DNA of 11,495 bases from Butyrivibrio sp. (lineage in GTDB: Bacteria; Bacillota_A; Clostridia; Lachnospirales; Lachnospiraceae), in the NCBI GenBank assembly GCA_017996845.1, contig JAGOGF010000082.1:1-11495 (forward strand). Direction: 5' to 3'. The notes under the pieces were generated by a model. The model worked only from the letters and a program-made list of their open reading frames with translations. It was not told the origin of the DNA and did not search any database. Below are positions 1 to 7,042 of the stretch, one piece after another (the first letter of the stretch is position 1; each line of letters begins with the position of its first letter). Both the position numbers and the translations under genes were made by a program.

Positions 1-185
1 GTCTTCCTGTAAATGAAATTCTGGTTCGAGCGAAGGTTTCCAGGAAAATGATTGACAGGCATAGAAAATATCTGATTGCAACTGCGATGATTCTGGATGG
101 AGATTATCCCGGACTGTCCGAATATCTTACGTTTTTGAAGCCTGAAGATAAAAAAGACAGTGCAGAAAGGAGGGAACGCACATGA
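1..185 (+). CDS. sigI: RNA polymerase sigma factor SigI, C-terminal fragment (5' end outside window)
   Basis: Reading from base 3, an uninterrupted frame gives about 60 residues ending at the TGA at 183-185. The segment with V-S-R-K-M-I-D-R-H-R-K-Y followed by I-A-T-A-M-I-L-D-G-D-Y-P and an E-Y-L near the end resembles the C-terminal helix-turn-helix tail of SigI-family sigma factors, which recognises the -35 region of target promoters. The assignment is strengthened by the next gene, an RsgI-type anti-sigma factor whose ATG (182-184) overlaps this stop in an ATGA arrangement, the usual sigI-rsgI operon layout. The last dozen residues are charged (K, D, E, R) and carry the Shine-Dalgarno site for rsgI. 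Only the tail is present, so the sigma-2 region cannot be checked. The identification rests on this tail plus context. Confidence 0.8.
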   Translation, partial: LPVNEILVRAKVSRKMIDRHRKYLIATAMILDGDYPGLSEYLTFLKPEDKKDSAERRERT

Positions 186-1351
186 AAGCAGTTGTGATGG
201 AACTGCGTGGCCAGAAAGCAGCTGTTCTGGATATGCAGGGAAGAGTCAGTATAGTTAAGAATCATAATTATGCAGTCGGACAGAAGTTGGAACTTTCAGA
301 AGAAGTTTTACAGGATTATAAAATACAGAGAAAAAGTAAAATGGAAAAGCCTTTCTTCAAACGATATGCACCTCAGTTTGCATTCTGTGCGGTAGCCCTT
401 TTTCTGACAACATGTACAATCACTGCATATGCAATGCCCTGGAGTACGGTTACGTTAGACATAAATCCTTCCATACAGTATTCCCTGAATATTATGAATC
501 ATGTTCTTTCTGTAAAAGCGTTGAATAATGATGGAACAGATATTGTGTCGGAGGTGCAGAATGAAGTGCAGGGAGAAAAAATTGAAGATGCGGTGGCTGC
601 AACGCTGAATGTACTTCAAAATAAAAAATATATATCGACAGTGGATACACCGGTTATTTTTTCAATAGAAAGCATGAAAAATGATAAAACGGCAATCAAA
701 AACACTTTGCTTTCTGAAGTGGAAAATTGGAATAATGGGAAAACAGAAGAAAGTGTAAAAGCAACAGCGATTATTGTGACAAAAGATTTAAAGAAGGAAG
801 CAGAAGAGAAAAATGTAAGCCCTGGGAAAATTTATCTGACAGATCAGTTAAAAGATGCGATATTGGAAAATTCCGGATTTTATGAAAACGAGTGGCTGCA
901 GAAATCAGTTAAGGATGTGCAGGAGGCGACAGCACAAAAGAGCGGTTTGGCAAGTACCGAAATGCAGAAAAGCGAACAAAAAGAAAAGAGTGGACCTGAT
1001 TGGCCGGTAAATGGCAATACTTTGCAAAATTCAGAAAATGCAGGAAATGGAGCAGAGAATCAAGATGATGTAAAGCCGCAGCCTGATGAAACAAAAGATA
1101 GTATGGGAGGCCAGACACCGAAACAAATGCAGCAAAGTGACGGTAGTCAAAAACAACCAGATGGCAAAAATAATTCTACACAAAGTAATGTGTCACCGGA
1201 TACAAAAACTACAGGAACGCAGCAGATCGGTCCGGAAGGAACAGTGAAGCAGGAAGAAACAGAACCGGCAGGAGATGCTTCTACAGAAGGAAATAGTGGA
1301 AATCCAATCATGCCTTTTGGAAGCATGCCGGCGGATACAGGAAAAAAATGA
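182..1351 (+). CDS. rsgI: RsgI-type membrane anti-sigma factor
   Basis: This 389-residue protein probably holds SigI inactive at the membrane and releases it on an envelope signal. Residues 1-50 match the RsgI N-terminal domain (M-K-A-V-V-M-E, then A-V-L-D at 14-17), the cytoplasmic part that binds SigI. A single membrane segment spans about 66-85. Just outside it, residues 89-119 contain T-L-D-I-N-P-S-I and S-V-K-A-L-N-N-D-G, the RsgI juxtamembrane domain. In studied RsgI proteins the Asn-Pro bond of this motif (here N95-P96) undergoes self-cleavage needed for signalling; cleavage here is inferred. Residues 120-240 are a mixed, charged extracellular region. From about 245 to the end the chain is Gln/Glu/Lys/Gly/Asn/Pro-rich and probably disordered, with no carbohydrate-binding domain that I recognise. 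A strong AGGAGGG Shine-Dalgarno lies at 168-174. Translation is coupled to sigI through the ATGA overlap. Confidence 0.88.
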   Translation: MKAVVMELRGQKAAVLDMQGRVSIVKNHNYAVGQKLELSEEVLQDYKIQRKSKMEKPFFKRYAPQFAFCAVALFLTTCTITAYAMPWSTVTLDINPSIQYSLNIMNHVLSVKALNNDGTDIVSEVQNEVQGEKIEDAVAATLNVLQNKKYISTVDTPVIFSIESMKNDKTAIKNTLLSEVENWNNGKTEESVKATAIIVTKDLKKEAEEKNVSPGKIYLTDQLKDAILENSGFYENEWLQKSVKDVQEATAQKSGLASTEMQKSEQKEKSGPDWPVNGNTLQNSENAGNGAENQDDVKPQPDETKDSMGGQTPKQMQQSDGSQKQPDGKNNSTQSNVSPDTKTTGTQQIGPEGTVKQEETEPAGDASTEGNSGNPIMPFGSMPADTGKK

Positions 1352-1410
1352 AATTCAGAGAATGGGTCCTTTTGTATAACTGATAGATTATAAAGAAGAA
1401 ATGAGATGGA

Positions 1411-1462
1411 AAGACATGATGAAAAGTTGCATGAAATGCAAAACATCATGTCTTTTTATTTT
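1411..1462 (+). terminator. Rho-independent terminator of sigI-rsgI
   Basis: An 11-bp perfect outer stem (1411-1421 with 1444-1454) encloses a second 6-bp stem (TTGCAT 1427-1432 with ATGCAA 1436-1441, loop GAA). The T-rich run 1453-1462 follows directly. It lies 60 bases after the rsgI stop and before the pst control region, so it separates the two units. Confidence 0.8.
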
Positions 1463-1470
1463 GCAATTTT

Positions 1471-1525
1471 TTTACAGAAACTTGACGTAGATAAGAAAGT
1501 GGATTTTACAAGAGAGGATTATGAT
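1471..1525 (+). promoter_or_regulatory. Candidate phosphate-responsive promoter of pstS
   Basis: A good -10 candidate, TATGAT, lies at 1520-1525. There is no well-spaced consensus -35. Instead, hexamers resembling the PhoP half-site TT(A/T/C)ACA occur at 1471-1476 (TTTACA), 1482-1487 (TTGACG, 11 bases later) and 1505-1510 (TTTACA). Pho-regulated promoters in Bacillus rely on such repeats at about one-turn spacing in place of a -35. The spacing here is only partly regular, so PhoP control is a hypothesis based mainly on the downstream genes. Confidence 0.4.
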
Positions 1526-1559
1526 ACAAGAGAAGTCAAAGAGATGAAAACGAAAGGAA

Positions 1560-1573
1560 ACCTCATGTGAGGT
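1560..1573 (+). promoter_or_regulatory. Short leader hairpin abutting the pstS ribosome binding site
   Basis: ACCTCA (1560-1565) and TGAGGT (1568-1573) are perfect complements around TG. The hairpin lies immediately before the AAGGG Shine-Dalgarno at 1574-1578, six bases ahead of the pstS ATG. If formed, it could influence ribosome access or protect the 5' end of the transcript. It may also be chance. Confidence 0.4.
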
Positions 1574-1584
1574 AAGGGAAAAAC

Positions 1585-2562
1585 ATGAAAAAGAAATTAT
1601 TGGCAGTAATGATGAGTCTGGCAATGATCGCATCGGTAACAGCATGCGGAAGCAGCAACAATCAGGCACAGACAGAACAGACACAGGCAGAACAGACACA
1701 GGCAGAACAGACACAGACCACAGATACAGCACAAAGTGACGCGCAGACAGCTGCAACAGCAGCGGCAGCGAAGATATCAGGTACAGTTACAGCAGCGGGA
1801 TCCTCTGCACTCTTACCGCTTGCACAGGCAGCAGCAGAATCATTTATGGATGCAAATCCGGATTGCTCGGTTGTTGTAAACGGCGGTGGTTCCGGTGAAG
1901 GACTTAAGCAGGTATCACAGGGCGCTGTTGATATAGGAAATTCAGATGTAGAAGCAGAGAAAAAGCTGGATGCAGCGGCAGCAAAAGCACTGACTGACCA
2001 TCAGGTATGTACGATCACGATGGCACCGGTTGTAAATGCAGCACTTGGTGTTAAAAATCTTACAACAGATCAGCTTGTCAGCATATTCACAGGTAAGACA
2101 ACGAACTGGAAAGATGTCGGAGGACCGGACGAAGCAATTATGCTGGTAACAAGACCAAGCTCATCCGGAACAAGAGCACTCTTTAAGACATGGGCATTAA
2201 ACAGTGCGGAAGAAGCATCTAATGAAGCACTTGAAACAGATGATTCCGGAACACTTCTGGAAACCGTATCAAATAATCCGGGTGCAATTGGATATGTAGC
2301 ACTTTCTTATCTGGTAAATAATGATAAGGTTGCAACGGTATCAATTGACGGTGTGGCGCCTACTTTGGAGAATACCTATAACGGAACCTATAAAGTTTGG
2401 GGATATGAGCATATGTATACAAACGGTGCAGGATCTGATACGGCACAGGCATTTATCAACTACATGACAGGAGACCAGTTCTCATCACAGATTGAGAAAA
2501 TGGGATATGGTGTAGCTACCAAGATGAGTGCAGAAGCAGTTGCAGCACATGCAGGAAAGTAA
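1585..2562 (+). CDS. pstS: Phosphate ABC transporter, phosphate-binding lipoprotein PstS
   Basis: This 325-residue protein captures inorganic phosphate outside the membrane and delivers it to PstC/PstA. Residues 1-20 are a lipoprotein signal peptide with lipobox V-T-A-C, so Cys21 would be lipidated. Residues 22-64 are a Gln/Thr/Ala-rich linker containing a five-residue repeat (A-E-Q-T-Q). The binding domain starts near residue 65 with G-T-V-T-A-A-G-S-S-A-L (66-76). The typical PstS phosphate-loop signatures follow: G-G-G-S-G-E-G (100-106), Q-G-A-V-D-I-G-N-S-D (112-121), and T-R-P-S-S-S-G-T-R (189-197), with N-P-G-A-I-G-Y further on. The length suits the PstS family of Gram-positive bacteria. 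It is the first gene of the pst unit. The ATG at 1585 is preceded by AAGGG at 1574-1578. A hairpin after the stop separates it from pstC, which fits greater need for the binding protein. Confidence 0.96.
   Translation: MKKKLLAVMMSLAMIASVTACGSSNNQAQTEQTQAEQTQAEQTQTTDTAQSDAQTAATAAAAKISGTVTAAGSSALLPLAQAAAESFMDANPDCSVVVNGGGSGEGLKQVSQGAVDIGNSDVEAEKKLDAAAAKALTDHQVCTITMAPVVNAALGVKNLTTDQLVSIFTGKTTNWKDVGGPDEAIMLVTRPSSSGTRALFKTWALNSAEEASNEALETDDSGTLLETVSNNPGAIGYVALSYLVNNDKVATVSIDGVAPTLENTYNGTYKVWGYEHMYTNGAGSDTAQAFINYMTGDQFSSQIEKMGYGVATKMSAEAVAAHAGK
1673..1717 (+). repeat. Three 15-bp tandem repeat units inside pstS
   Basis: The unit CAGAACAGACACAGG occurs at 1673-1687 and 1688-1702, with a third copy at 1703-1717 differing only in its last base. 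It encodes the (T/A)-E-Q-T-Q repeats at PstS residues 30-44, in the flexible linker between the lipid anchor and the binding domain. Because the unit is a multiple of three, copy-number change would alter linker length without a frameshift. Confidence 0.9.
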
Positions 2563-2589
2563 TAGAAACAACATCCTGTAAAGGGGATA

Positions 2590-2625
2590 GGGTACCGGGC
2601 AGATGAAAATTTCTGGCCGGTATCC
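2590..2625 (+). other. Intercistronic hairpin between pstS and pstC
   Basis: A 9-bp stem pairs 2590-2598 (GGGTACCGG) with 2617-2625 (CCGGTATCC), containing one G-U pair. Four inner pairs (2600-2603 with 2612-2615) extend it after a mismatch. No T run follows, so it is not a standard terminator. Position and form suggest an mRNA-stabilising or processing hairpin that protects the 3' end of pstS message, allowing PstS to exceed the membrane components. That role is inferred. Confidence 0.6.
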
Positions 2626-2661
2626 ATGCGTAATAAATATGTTTGATCCGGACAGATTCGG

Positions 2662-3630
2662 ATGGAAAGAGATGGTGCTGTGATAAATCATATAAATGTG
2701 GATAACAGTACAGAAAAAAGCTCACTTCTGTGGAAAATTAAAAAAGAATATCTGGGAAAAAGTGTTGTAACGATATGTGGTGCGTTTATCATTTTATTAA
2801 CAGCTGCTATCGGTATTTTCCTCCTCGTGCAGGGAACCGGTACTTTTACCAGATTTCATCATACATTGTGGGAGTTCCTTTTCTCATCTGTGTGGGCACC
2901 TACTGACAATTCTGCGCAGGGGGGCGGCAGTGTCGGCGCTGCAATATATATCTACGGTTCTCTTTTGACCTGTACGCTTGCACTGCTGATTGTGACACCA
3001 TTTGCAATCGGTGCGGCAGTTTTTATGACAGAAATTGCACCCAAGGCAGGGACTATGGTTTTTCAGCCGGCAGTAGAAATCTTTGTGGGTATTCCTTCTG
3101 TTGTATATGGCTGGATTGGTCTGACTGTTCTGGTTCCTTTTATCAGAGATACCTTTCATGCCAGAATGGGAGGATATTCGGTACTTGCAGCATCCATTGT
3201 GCTTGCGGTCATGATGTTTCCTACCATTACAACGGTGGCTGCTGATGCGATCAGAAGCGTACCGATGGCATTTCGGGGGGCAGCATACGGAATCGGATCT
3301 ACGAGATGGCAGGTCATATATCGGATTGTTCTCCCAGCTGCCAAAACAGGAATTTTTTCGGGAATTATTCTGGGACTTGCAAGGGCTTTTGGAGAAGCAC
3401 TTGCAGTTGCCATGGTAATCGGAAAAACAAGAGCATTTCCCAAAGATATTCTGTCCCCGACAAATAATCTGACAGCCGCAATTGCCTCTGATATGGGAAA
3501 TTCTGCAAGCGGCGGCGAACAGAATCTGGCGCTTTGGACAATGGCACTTTTGCTTTTTCTGATATCCATGCTGTTCATTTTGCTGATTCATATCATTTCC
3601 GCGAAAGGAAAACAGAAAAATGGAAGATAA
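2662..3630 (+). CDS. pstC: Phosphate ABC transporter permease PstC
   Basis: A 322-residue inner-membrane subunit that forms the phosphate channel with PstA. About six membrane segments are visible, near residues 36-58, 96-122, 135-160, 172-194, 228-253 and 290-312. The permease EAA loop that contacts the ATPase is at about 205-227 (R-G-A-A-Y-G-I-G-S-T, then R-I-V-L-P-A). The conserved R-A-F-G-E-A-L-A-V segment (241-249) matches the PstC charged pair known to matter for transport. The start is uncertain. The ATG at 2662 has only a weak upstream site, while the in-frame GTG at 2680 (codon 7) has GGAAAGA at 2664-2670 ahead of it and may be the true start. The first 30 residues are cytoplasmic and not diagnostic. 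The stop lies inside pstA, giving an 11-base overlap and likely translational coupling. Confidence 0.95.
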   Translation: MERDGAVINHINVDNSTEKSSLLWKIKKEYLGKSVVTICGAFIILLTAAIGIFLLVQGTGTFTRFHHTLWEFLFSSVWAPTDNSAQGGGSVGAAIYIYGSLLTCTLALLIVTPFAIGAAVFMTEIAPKAGTMVFQPAVEIFVGIPSVVYGWIGLTVLVPFIRDTFHARMGGYSVLAASIVLAVMMFPTITTVAADAIRSVPMAFRGAAYGIGSTRWQVIYRIVLPAAKTGIFSGIILGLARAFGEALAVAMVIGKTRAFPKDILSPTNNLTAAIASDMGNSASGGEQNLALWTMALLLFLISMLFILLIHIISAKGKQKNGR

Positions 3631-4519
3631 AATAATATATGGAAGGATAAGAAGAGCAAAAGTTGCCAATCATATTATGACAGGTGTTTTCTATCTGATT
3701 GGCGGATCTTTTTTACTTCTCATTTTTGCACTTGCCGGATATATCATTATAAAAGGTATGGCAGGCTTTTATCCTGAACTGCTTTCTTTTAACAGTAAAG
3801 GAATCGGAAATCAGCTTTTCAATACAATTTATCTGGTTGTGCTGTCTCTTCTGATCAGTGTACCGATTGGTGTTCTTGCCGGAATATATATGGCAGAATA
3901 TGCAGGGGATAATAAATGGACTGCTTTTATCAGAGTCAGCATCGAGGCACTTTCATCCCTTCCATCCATTGTGGTTGGCTTATTTGGCTATCTGGTTTTT
4001 ATTCTGATGACGGGAGCCAGATGGAATCTGATGGCAGGCGCACTTGCAGTGTCTATTCTAAGTCTTCCTGCAATCACAACTACTACAGAAGATGCCATGC
4101 GCAGCCTGCCACGGAGCTATCTGTCAGGAAGTATGGCAATCGGTGCAACGCACTGGCAGTCAATTGTAAAGGTACTATTGCCGGCATGCCTTCCAAGAAT
4201 TATAACAGGAGTGATTCTGGCTGCCGGAAGAGGCTTTGGTGAAGCAGCGGCATTGTTATATACAGCAGGCCAAAGTACGCACCTGAACTGGTCTGACTGG
4301 AATATTACTTCTGCTAACTGTCCACTGAATCCTTTCAGGCCGGGTGAAACACTTGCTCTTCATATCTGGGTCATGAGAACGGAAGGATCCCTCAATCCAA
4401 ATGCAGAAGCAATTGCCAATTTTTCAGCTGCGGTACTGGTCATCATTGTACTGACATTCAGTCTTTTGGCAAGAATGATAACACGTAGAATTCACAGACA
4501 GGCAAGCGGGAAAGCCTGA
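3620..4519 (+). CDS. pstA: Phosphate ABC transporter permease PstA
   Basis: A 299-residue membrane partner of PstC. Hydrophobic segments fall near residues 21-45, 68-92, 110-131, 137-152, 193-215 and 268-287. The [15 protein letters not shown] segment (109-123), the E-D-A-M-R-S-L-P run (157-164), the EAA loop (G-S-M-A-I-G-A-T at 170-177, with V-L-L-P-A at 185-189) and A-G-R-G-F-G-E-A-A (202-210) are typical of PstA. A long loop with [14 protein letters not shown] (about 233-247) precedes the last membrane helix. The ATG overlaps the end of pstC by 11 bases, with AAAGGA about ten bases upstream. The gene ends 34 bases before the preferred pstB start, in keeping with one transcript. Confidence 0.95.
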   Translation: MEDKIIYGRIRRAKVANHIMTGVFYLIGGSFLLLIFALAGYIIIKGMAGFYPELLSFNSKGIGNQLFNTIYLVVLSLLISVPIGVLAGIYMAEYAGDNKWTAFIRVSIEALSSLPSIVVGLFGYLVFILMTGARWNLMAGALAVSILSLPAITTTTEDAMRSLPRSYLSGSMAIGATHWQSIVKVLLPACLPRIITGVILAAGRGFGEAAALLYTAGQSTHLNWSDWNITSANCPLNPFRPGETLALHIWVMRTEGSLNPNAEAIANFSAAVLVIIVLTFSLLARMITRRIHRQASGKA

Positions 4520-4553
4520 TATGCAAAGGGTAGGAAGAAAGGGTGATCAAATT

Positions 4554-5321
4554 ATGAAATATACGGATCATAGTATTAAGATTTCCGTTCAGAATCTTAA
4601 TTTGTTTTATGGACAGTTTCAGGCATTAAAAAATATATCAATGGAAATTAATGCAAATGAAATTACGGCATTGATCGGGCCATCCGGATGTGGGAAATCC
4701 ACATTTCTGAAAACACTTAACAGAATGAATGATCTGGAGCCGGGAGTCAGTATTCAGGGAGAGGTATGCCTTGATGACAAGGATATATATAAGTCAATGG
4801 ATGCAACGCTTCTGCGCAGAAGAGTCGGTATGGTCTTTCAGCAGCCGAATCCGTTTCCCAAGAGTGTATATGAAAATGTAGCTTACGGACCAAGAATTAA
4901 TGGGGTTCGCAGAAAAGCGGAACTGGATGAGATTGTGGAAAAAAGCTTGAAACAGGCGGCTATCTGGGAGGAACTAAAAGACAGACTGCATAAAAGTGCG
5001 CTTGGCCTTTCAGGCGGACAGCAGCAGAGACTTTGTATTGCAAGGACACTGGCAGTGGAACCGGAAGTAATCCTGATGGATGAACCGACTTCTGCACTTG
5101 ACCCGATATCTACCAGTAAGATTGAAGATCTGGCAGTAGAACTGAAGAAGAAATATACCATTGTGATCGTAACGCATAATATGCAGCAGGCGAGCAGAAT
5201 ATCAGATCGTACTGCATTTTTCTTATTGGGAGAACTGATCGAATACAATGATACGACACAGCTGTTTGCGGATCCGGAGCATAAGAAAACAGAAGATTAT
5301 ATTACAGGGCGGTTCGGCTGA
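4554..5321 (+). CDS. pstB: Phosphate ABC transporter ATP-binding protein PstB
   Basis: This 255-residue ATPase powers phosphate import through PstC/PstA on the cytoplasmic face. All nucleotide-binding motifs are intact: Walker [10 protein letters not shown] (42-50), Q-loop with Q96-Q97-P-N-P-F-P (the PstB-typical form), signature L-S-G-G-Q-Q-Q-R (152-159), Walker B V-I-L-M-D-E (172-177) and switch His208. N-R-M-N-D-L near 56-61 and the Y-I-T-G-R-F-G ending are also typical of PstB. I chose ATG 4554, preceded by AGAAAGGG (about ten bases upstream), because the protein then begins close to the first conserved strand. An in-frame ATG at 4521, two bases after the pstA stop, would add 11 residues and cannot be excluded. 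It is the last pst gene in view; no phoU follows. Confidence 0.95.
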   Translation: MKYTDHSIKISVQNLNLFYGQFQALKNISMEINANEITALIGPSGCGKSTFLKTLNRMNDLEPGVSIQGEVCLDDKDIYKSMDATLLRRRVGMVFQQPNPFPKSVYENVAYGPRINGVRRKAELDEIVEKSLKQAAIWEELKDRLHKSALGLSGGQQQRLCIARTLAVEPEVILMDEPTSALDPISTSKIEDLAVELKKKYTIVIVTHNMQQASRISDRTAFFLLGELIEYNDTTQLFADPEHKKTEDYITGRFG

Positions 5322-5394
5322 TTACTATTTCGATATTTATTTAATATAGAAAGAATTTGTATTAATTGAGCTTGTACAGTGAAAGGCTTTGTTT

Positions 5395-5425
5395 GAAAAG
5401 TCGTTTTGCGCGTACGGGCTTTTTC
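5395..5425 (+). terminator. Weak candidate terminator after pstB
   Basis: AAAAGTC (5396-5402) can pair with GGCTTTT (5417-5423), with one G-U pair, across a 14-base loop; the T run lies in the right arm. It is the only terminator-like structure in the 191-base gap between pstB and the next gene. The large loop and A/T-rich stem make it doubtful. Confidence 0.3.
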
Positions 5426-5427
5426 TA

Positions 5428-5456
5428 TTTACAAAAACAGTTCAGTATGGTACAGT
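5428..5456 (+). promoter_or_regulatory. Candidate sigma-A type promoter of the amino-acid transporter operon
   Basis: TTTACA (5428-5433) and TACAGT (5451-5456) match the -35 and -10 consensus at five and four of six positions, and are separated by exactly 17 bases. The pair sits 57 bases upstream of the binding-protein ATG. The -10 lies inside the second copy of a 9-base direct repeat, GTACAGTGA (5374-5382 and 5450-5458), which might be a binding site or chance. Confidence 0.5.
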
Positions 5457-5512
5457 GATAAACAACTAAAGGATCGGCAATACATGGATACCATGGAAAT
5501 GGGAGGAATAAT

Positions 5513-6322
5513 ATGAAAAAACGTTATTTTGCACTTCTTTTATCAATATTTATGGCAGCATCCCTTACTGCATGCGGTGCAGCTGGAAGTAAGAATGGAA
5601 GCGCTTCTGCAGAAAATGATGTCAGTTACATTCAGAATAAAAAAAGTCTGATTGTCGGAATCACAGATTTTGCACCGATGGATTACAAAGATGACAGTGG
5701 AAAATGGATTGGTTTTGATGCGGATCTTGCTACGGCAGTTGCAAAAGATCTGGGCGTAAAGGTTGAGTTTGTTGAAATTGACTGGGATAATAAAATTCTG
5801 GAACTGGATAATAAAAGCATTGACTGCGTGTGGAACGGAATGACACTGACAGATGAAGTAAAGAATGCAATGGCGTGTACCAATGCATATTGCAACAATG
5901 CGCAGGTCGTAGTAGTGCCGTCTGCCAAAGCAGAGAAGTATCAGACAAAGGATTCATTGAAAGATCTTTCGTTTGCCGTTGAGGCAGGCTCTGCAGGTGA
6001 AACAGCTGCAAAGGATGCAGGGCTGAATTATACTTCACTCGGGGCGCAGTCCGATGCACTGATGGAAGTAGAGGCAGGTACTTCAGATGCATGTATCATT
6101 GATCTGCTGATGGCGGGAGCAATGATCGGAGATGGTACCAGCTATAAAGACCTGTCACATACAGTGGAGCTTACGACGGAAGAATATGGAGTGGGTTGCC
6201 GCAAAGGCTCAGATCTTGCAGAATACATTAACGCAGAACTGAAGAAATTATATGCGGATGGTACGATAAAAACGCTTGCACAGAAATATGGTGTACAGGA
6301 TGCGCTCGTAGAGCAAAAGTAG
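5513..6322 (+). CDS. Amino-acid ABC transporter substrate-binding lipoprotein
   Basis: A 269-residue extracellular binding protein of the polar amino-acid family (SBP_bac_3; HisJ/GlnH/FliY-like). Residues 1-20 form a lipoprotein signal peptide with lipobox L-T-A-C, so Cys21 is the likely lipid anchor. The mature domain begins near residue 40 and shows the family order: L-I-V-G-I-T-D-F-A-P-M (47-56), G-F-D-A-D-L-A (67-73), D-C-V-W-N-G-M-T-L-T (104-113) and V-E-A-G-S-A-G (156-162). D197 in A-C-I-I-D corresponds to the Asp that binds the ligand amino group. The position that normally holds the carboxylate-binding Arg, as in the T-E-K-R of HisJ, appears to be V116 here (T-D-E-V-K). The substrate therefore cannot be named. 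A GGGAGG site at 5501-5506 supports the start. The permease and ATPase follow directly. Confidence 0.93.
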   Translation: MKKRYFALLLSIFMAASLTACGAAGSKNGSASAENDVSYIQNKKSLIVGITDFAPMDYKDDSGKWIGFDADLATAVAKDLGVKVEFVEIDWDNKILELDNKSIDCVWNGMTLTDEVKNAMACTNAYCNNAQVVVVPSAKAEKYQTKDSLKDLSFAVEAGSAGETAAKDAGLNYTSLGAQSDALMEVEAGTSDACIIDLLMAGAMIGDGTSYKDLSHTVELTTEEYGVGCRKGSDLAEYINAELKKLYADGTIKTLAQKYGVQDALVEQK

Positions 6323-6338
6323 GAAAGGGTGCAGAGAA

Positions 6339-6995
6339 ATGTTCTGGAATGTTACGCTTACGCTTCTGGGAGGATTCCTGGGAACAATTAAATTATTTAT
6401 TCTGACGCTTGTTTTTGCGCTTCCTCTGGGGCTTGTGATCAGTTTCGGTTCCATGAAACATCTTGTGATTCTGCGCTATCCGGTAAGGCTTTTAATCTGG
6501 ATTATTCGCGGGACACCTTTGATGCTGCAGCTGCTGATTATTTATTATGGACCCGGGATACTATTACATCAGAATATCTGGGGATCAGGTGACGAAGGAA
6601 GATTTCTTGCTGCACTGGTAGCATTTGTGGTTAATTACGCCTGCTATTTCTCGGAAATCTACAGAGGCGGAATTCAGTCGATACCGGTGGGACAATATGA
6701 AGCGGGACAGGTTCTTGGGATGACCAAAGGACAAATTTTCAGAAATGTTATTTTACTGCAGGTGATCAAACGGATCGTTCCGCCGATTTCCAATGAAATT
6801 ATTACATTGGTAAAAGATACCTCTCTTGCCAGAGTCATAGCAGTATATGAAATTATCTGGGAAGGACAGTCCTTTATCAAAAGTGCGGGTATCATCTGGC
6901 CATTGTTTTATACCGGACTGTTCTATCTGGTATTCAGCGGATTGCTGACGCTCTTATTTGGATACCTCGAAAAGAAACTCAGCTTTTTCAGATAA
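6339..6995 (+). CDS. Amino-acid ABC transporter permease (HisM/GlnP family)
   Basis: A 218-residue membrane protein, the usual length for polar amino-acid permeases, which probably works as a homodimer because no second permease gene is present. Membrane segments are near residues 14-36, 43-70, 88-105, 150-170 and 186-208. Family motifs include R-G-T-P (57-60), [17 protein letters not shown] (106-122) and the EAA loop G-Q-V-L-G-M-T (123-129). Where most family members have I-L-P-Q-A, this one reads I-L-L-Q-V (138-142), so the usual proline is absent. K-D-T-S-L (159-163) is also typical. GAAAGGG (6323-6329) precedes the ATG by nine bases. It starts 17 bases after the binding-protein stop. Confidence 0.93.
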   Translation: MFWNVTLTLLGGFLGTIKLFILTLVFALPLGLVISFGSMKHLVILRYPVRLLIWIIRGTPLMLQLLIIYYGPGILLHQNIWGSGDEGRFLAALVAFVVNYACYFSEIYRGGIQSIPVGQYEAGQVLGMTKGQIFRNVILLQVIKRIVPPISNEIITLVKDTSLARVIAVYEIIWEGQSFIKSAGIIWPLFYTGLFYLVFSGLLTLLFGYLEKKLSFFR

Positions 6996-7042
6996 AACGG
7001 ATGCAGAATGAACCGGATCATAATATAGGAATGAGGATCGAA

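Noticed and set aside
2884..3669. Long open frame on the minus strand opposite pstC
   Set aside because: The predicted product is Cys/His/Lys-rich with no domain, and the opposite strand encodes a clear PstC; it is a coding shadow.
5374..5458. Direct repeat GTACAGTGA (5374-5382 and 5450-5458) as an operator pair
   Set aside because: Nine bases at about 76-base spacing with no symmetry can arise by chance, and similar TGTACAGT text also occurs in the terminator at 7829-7836.
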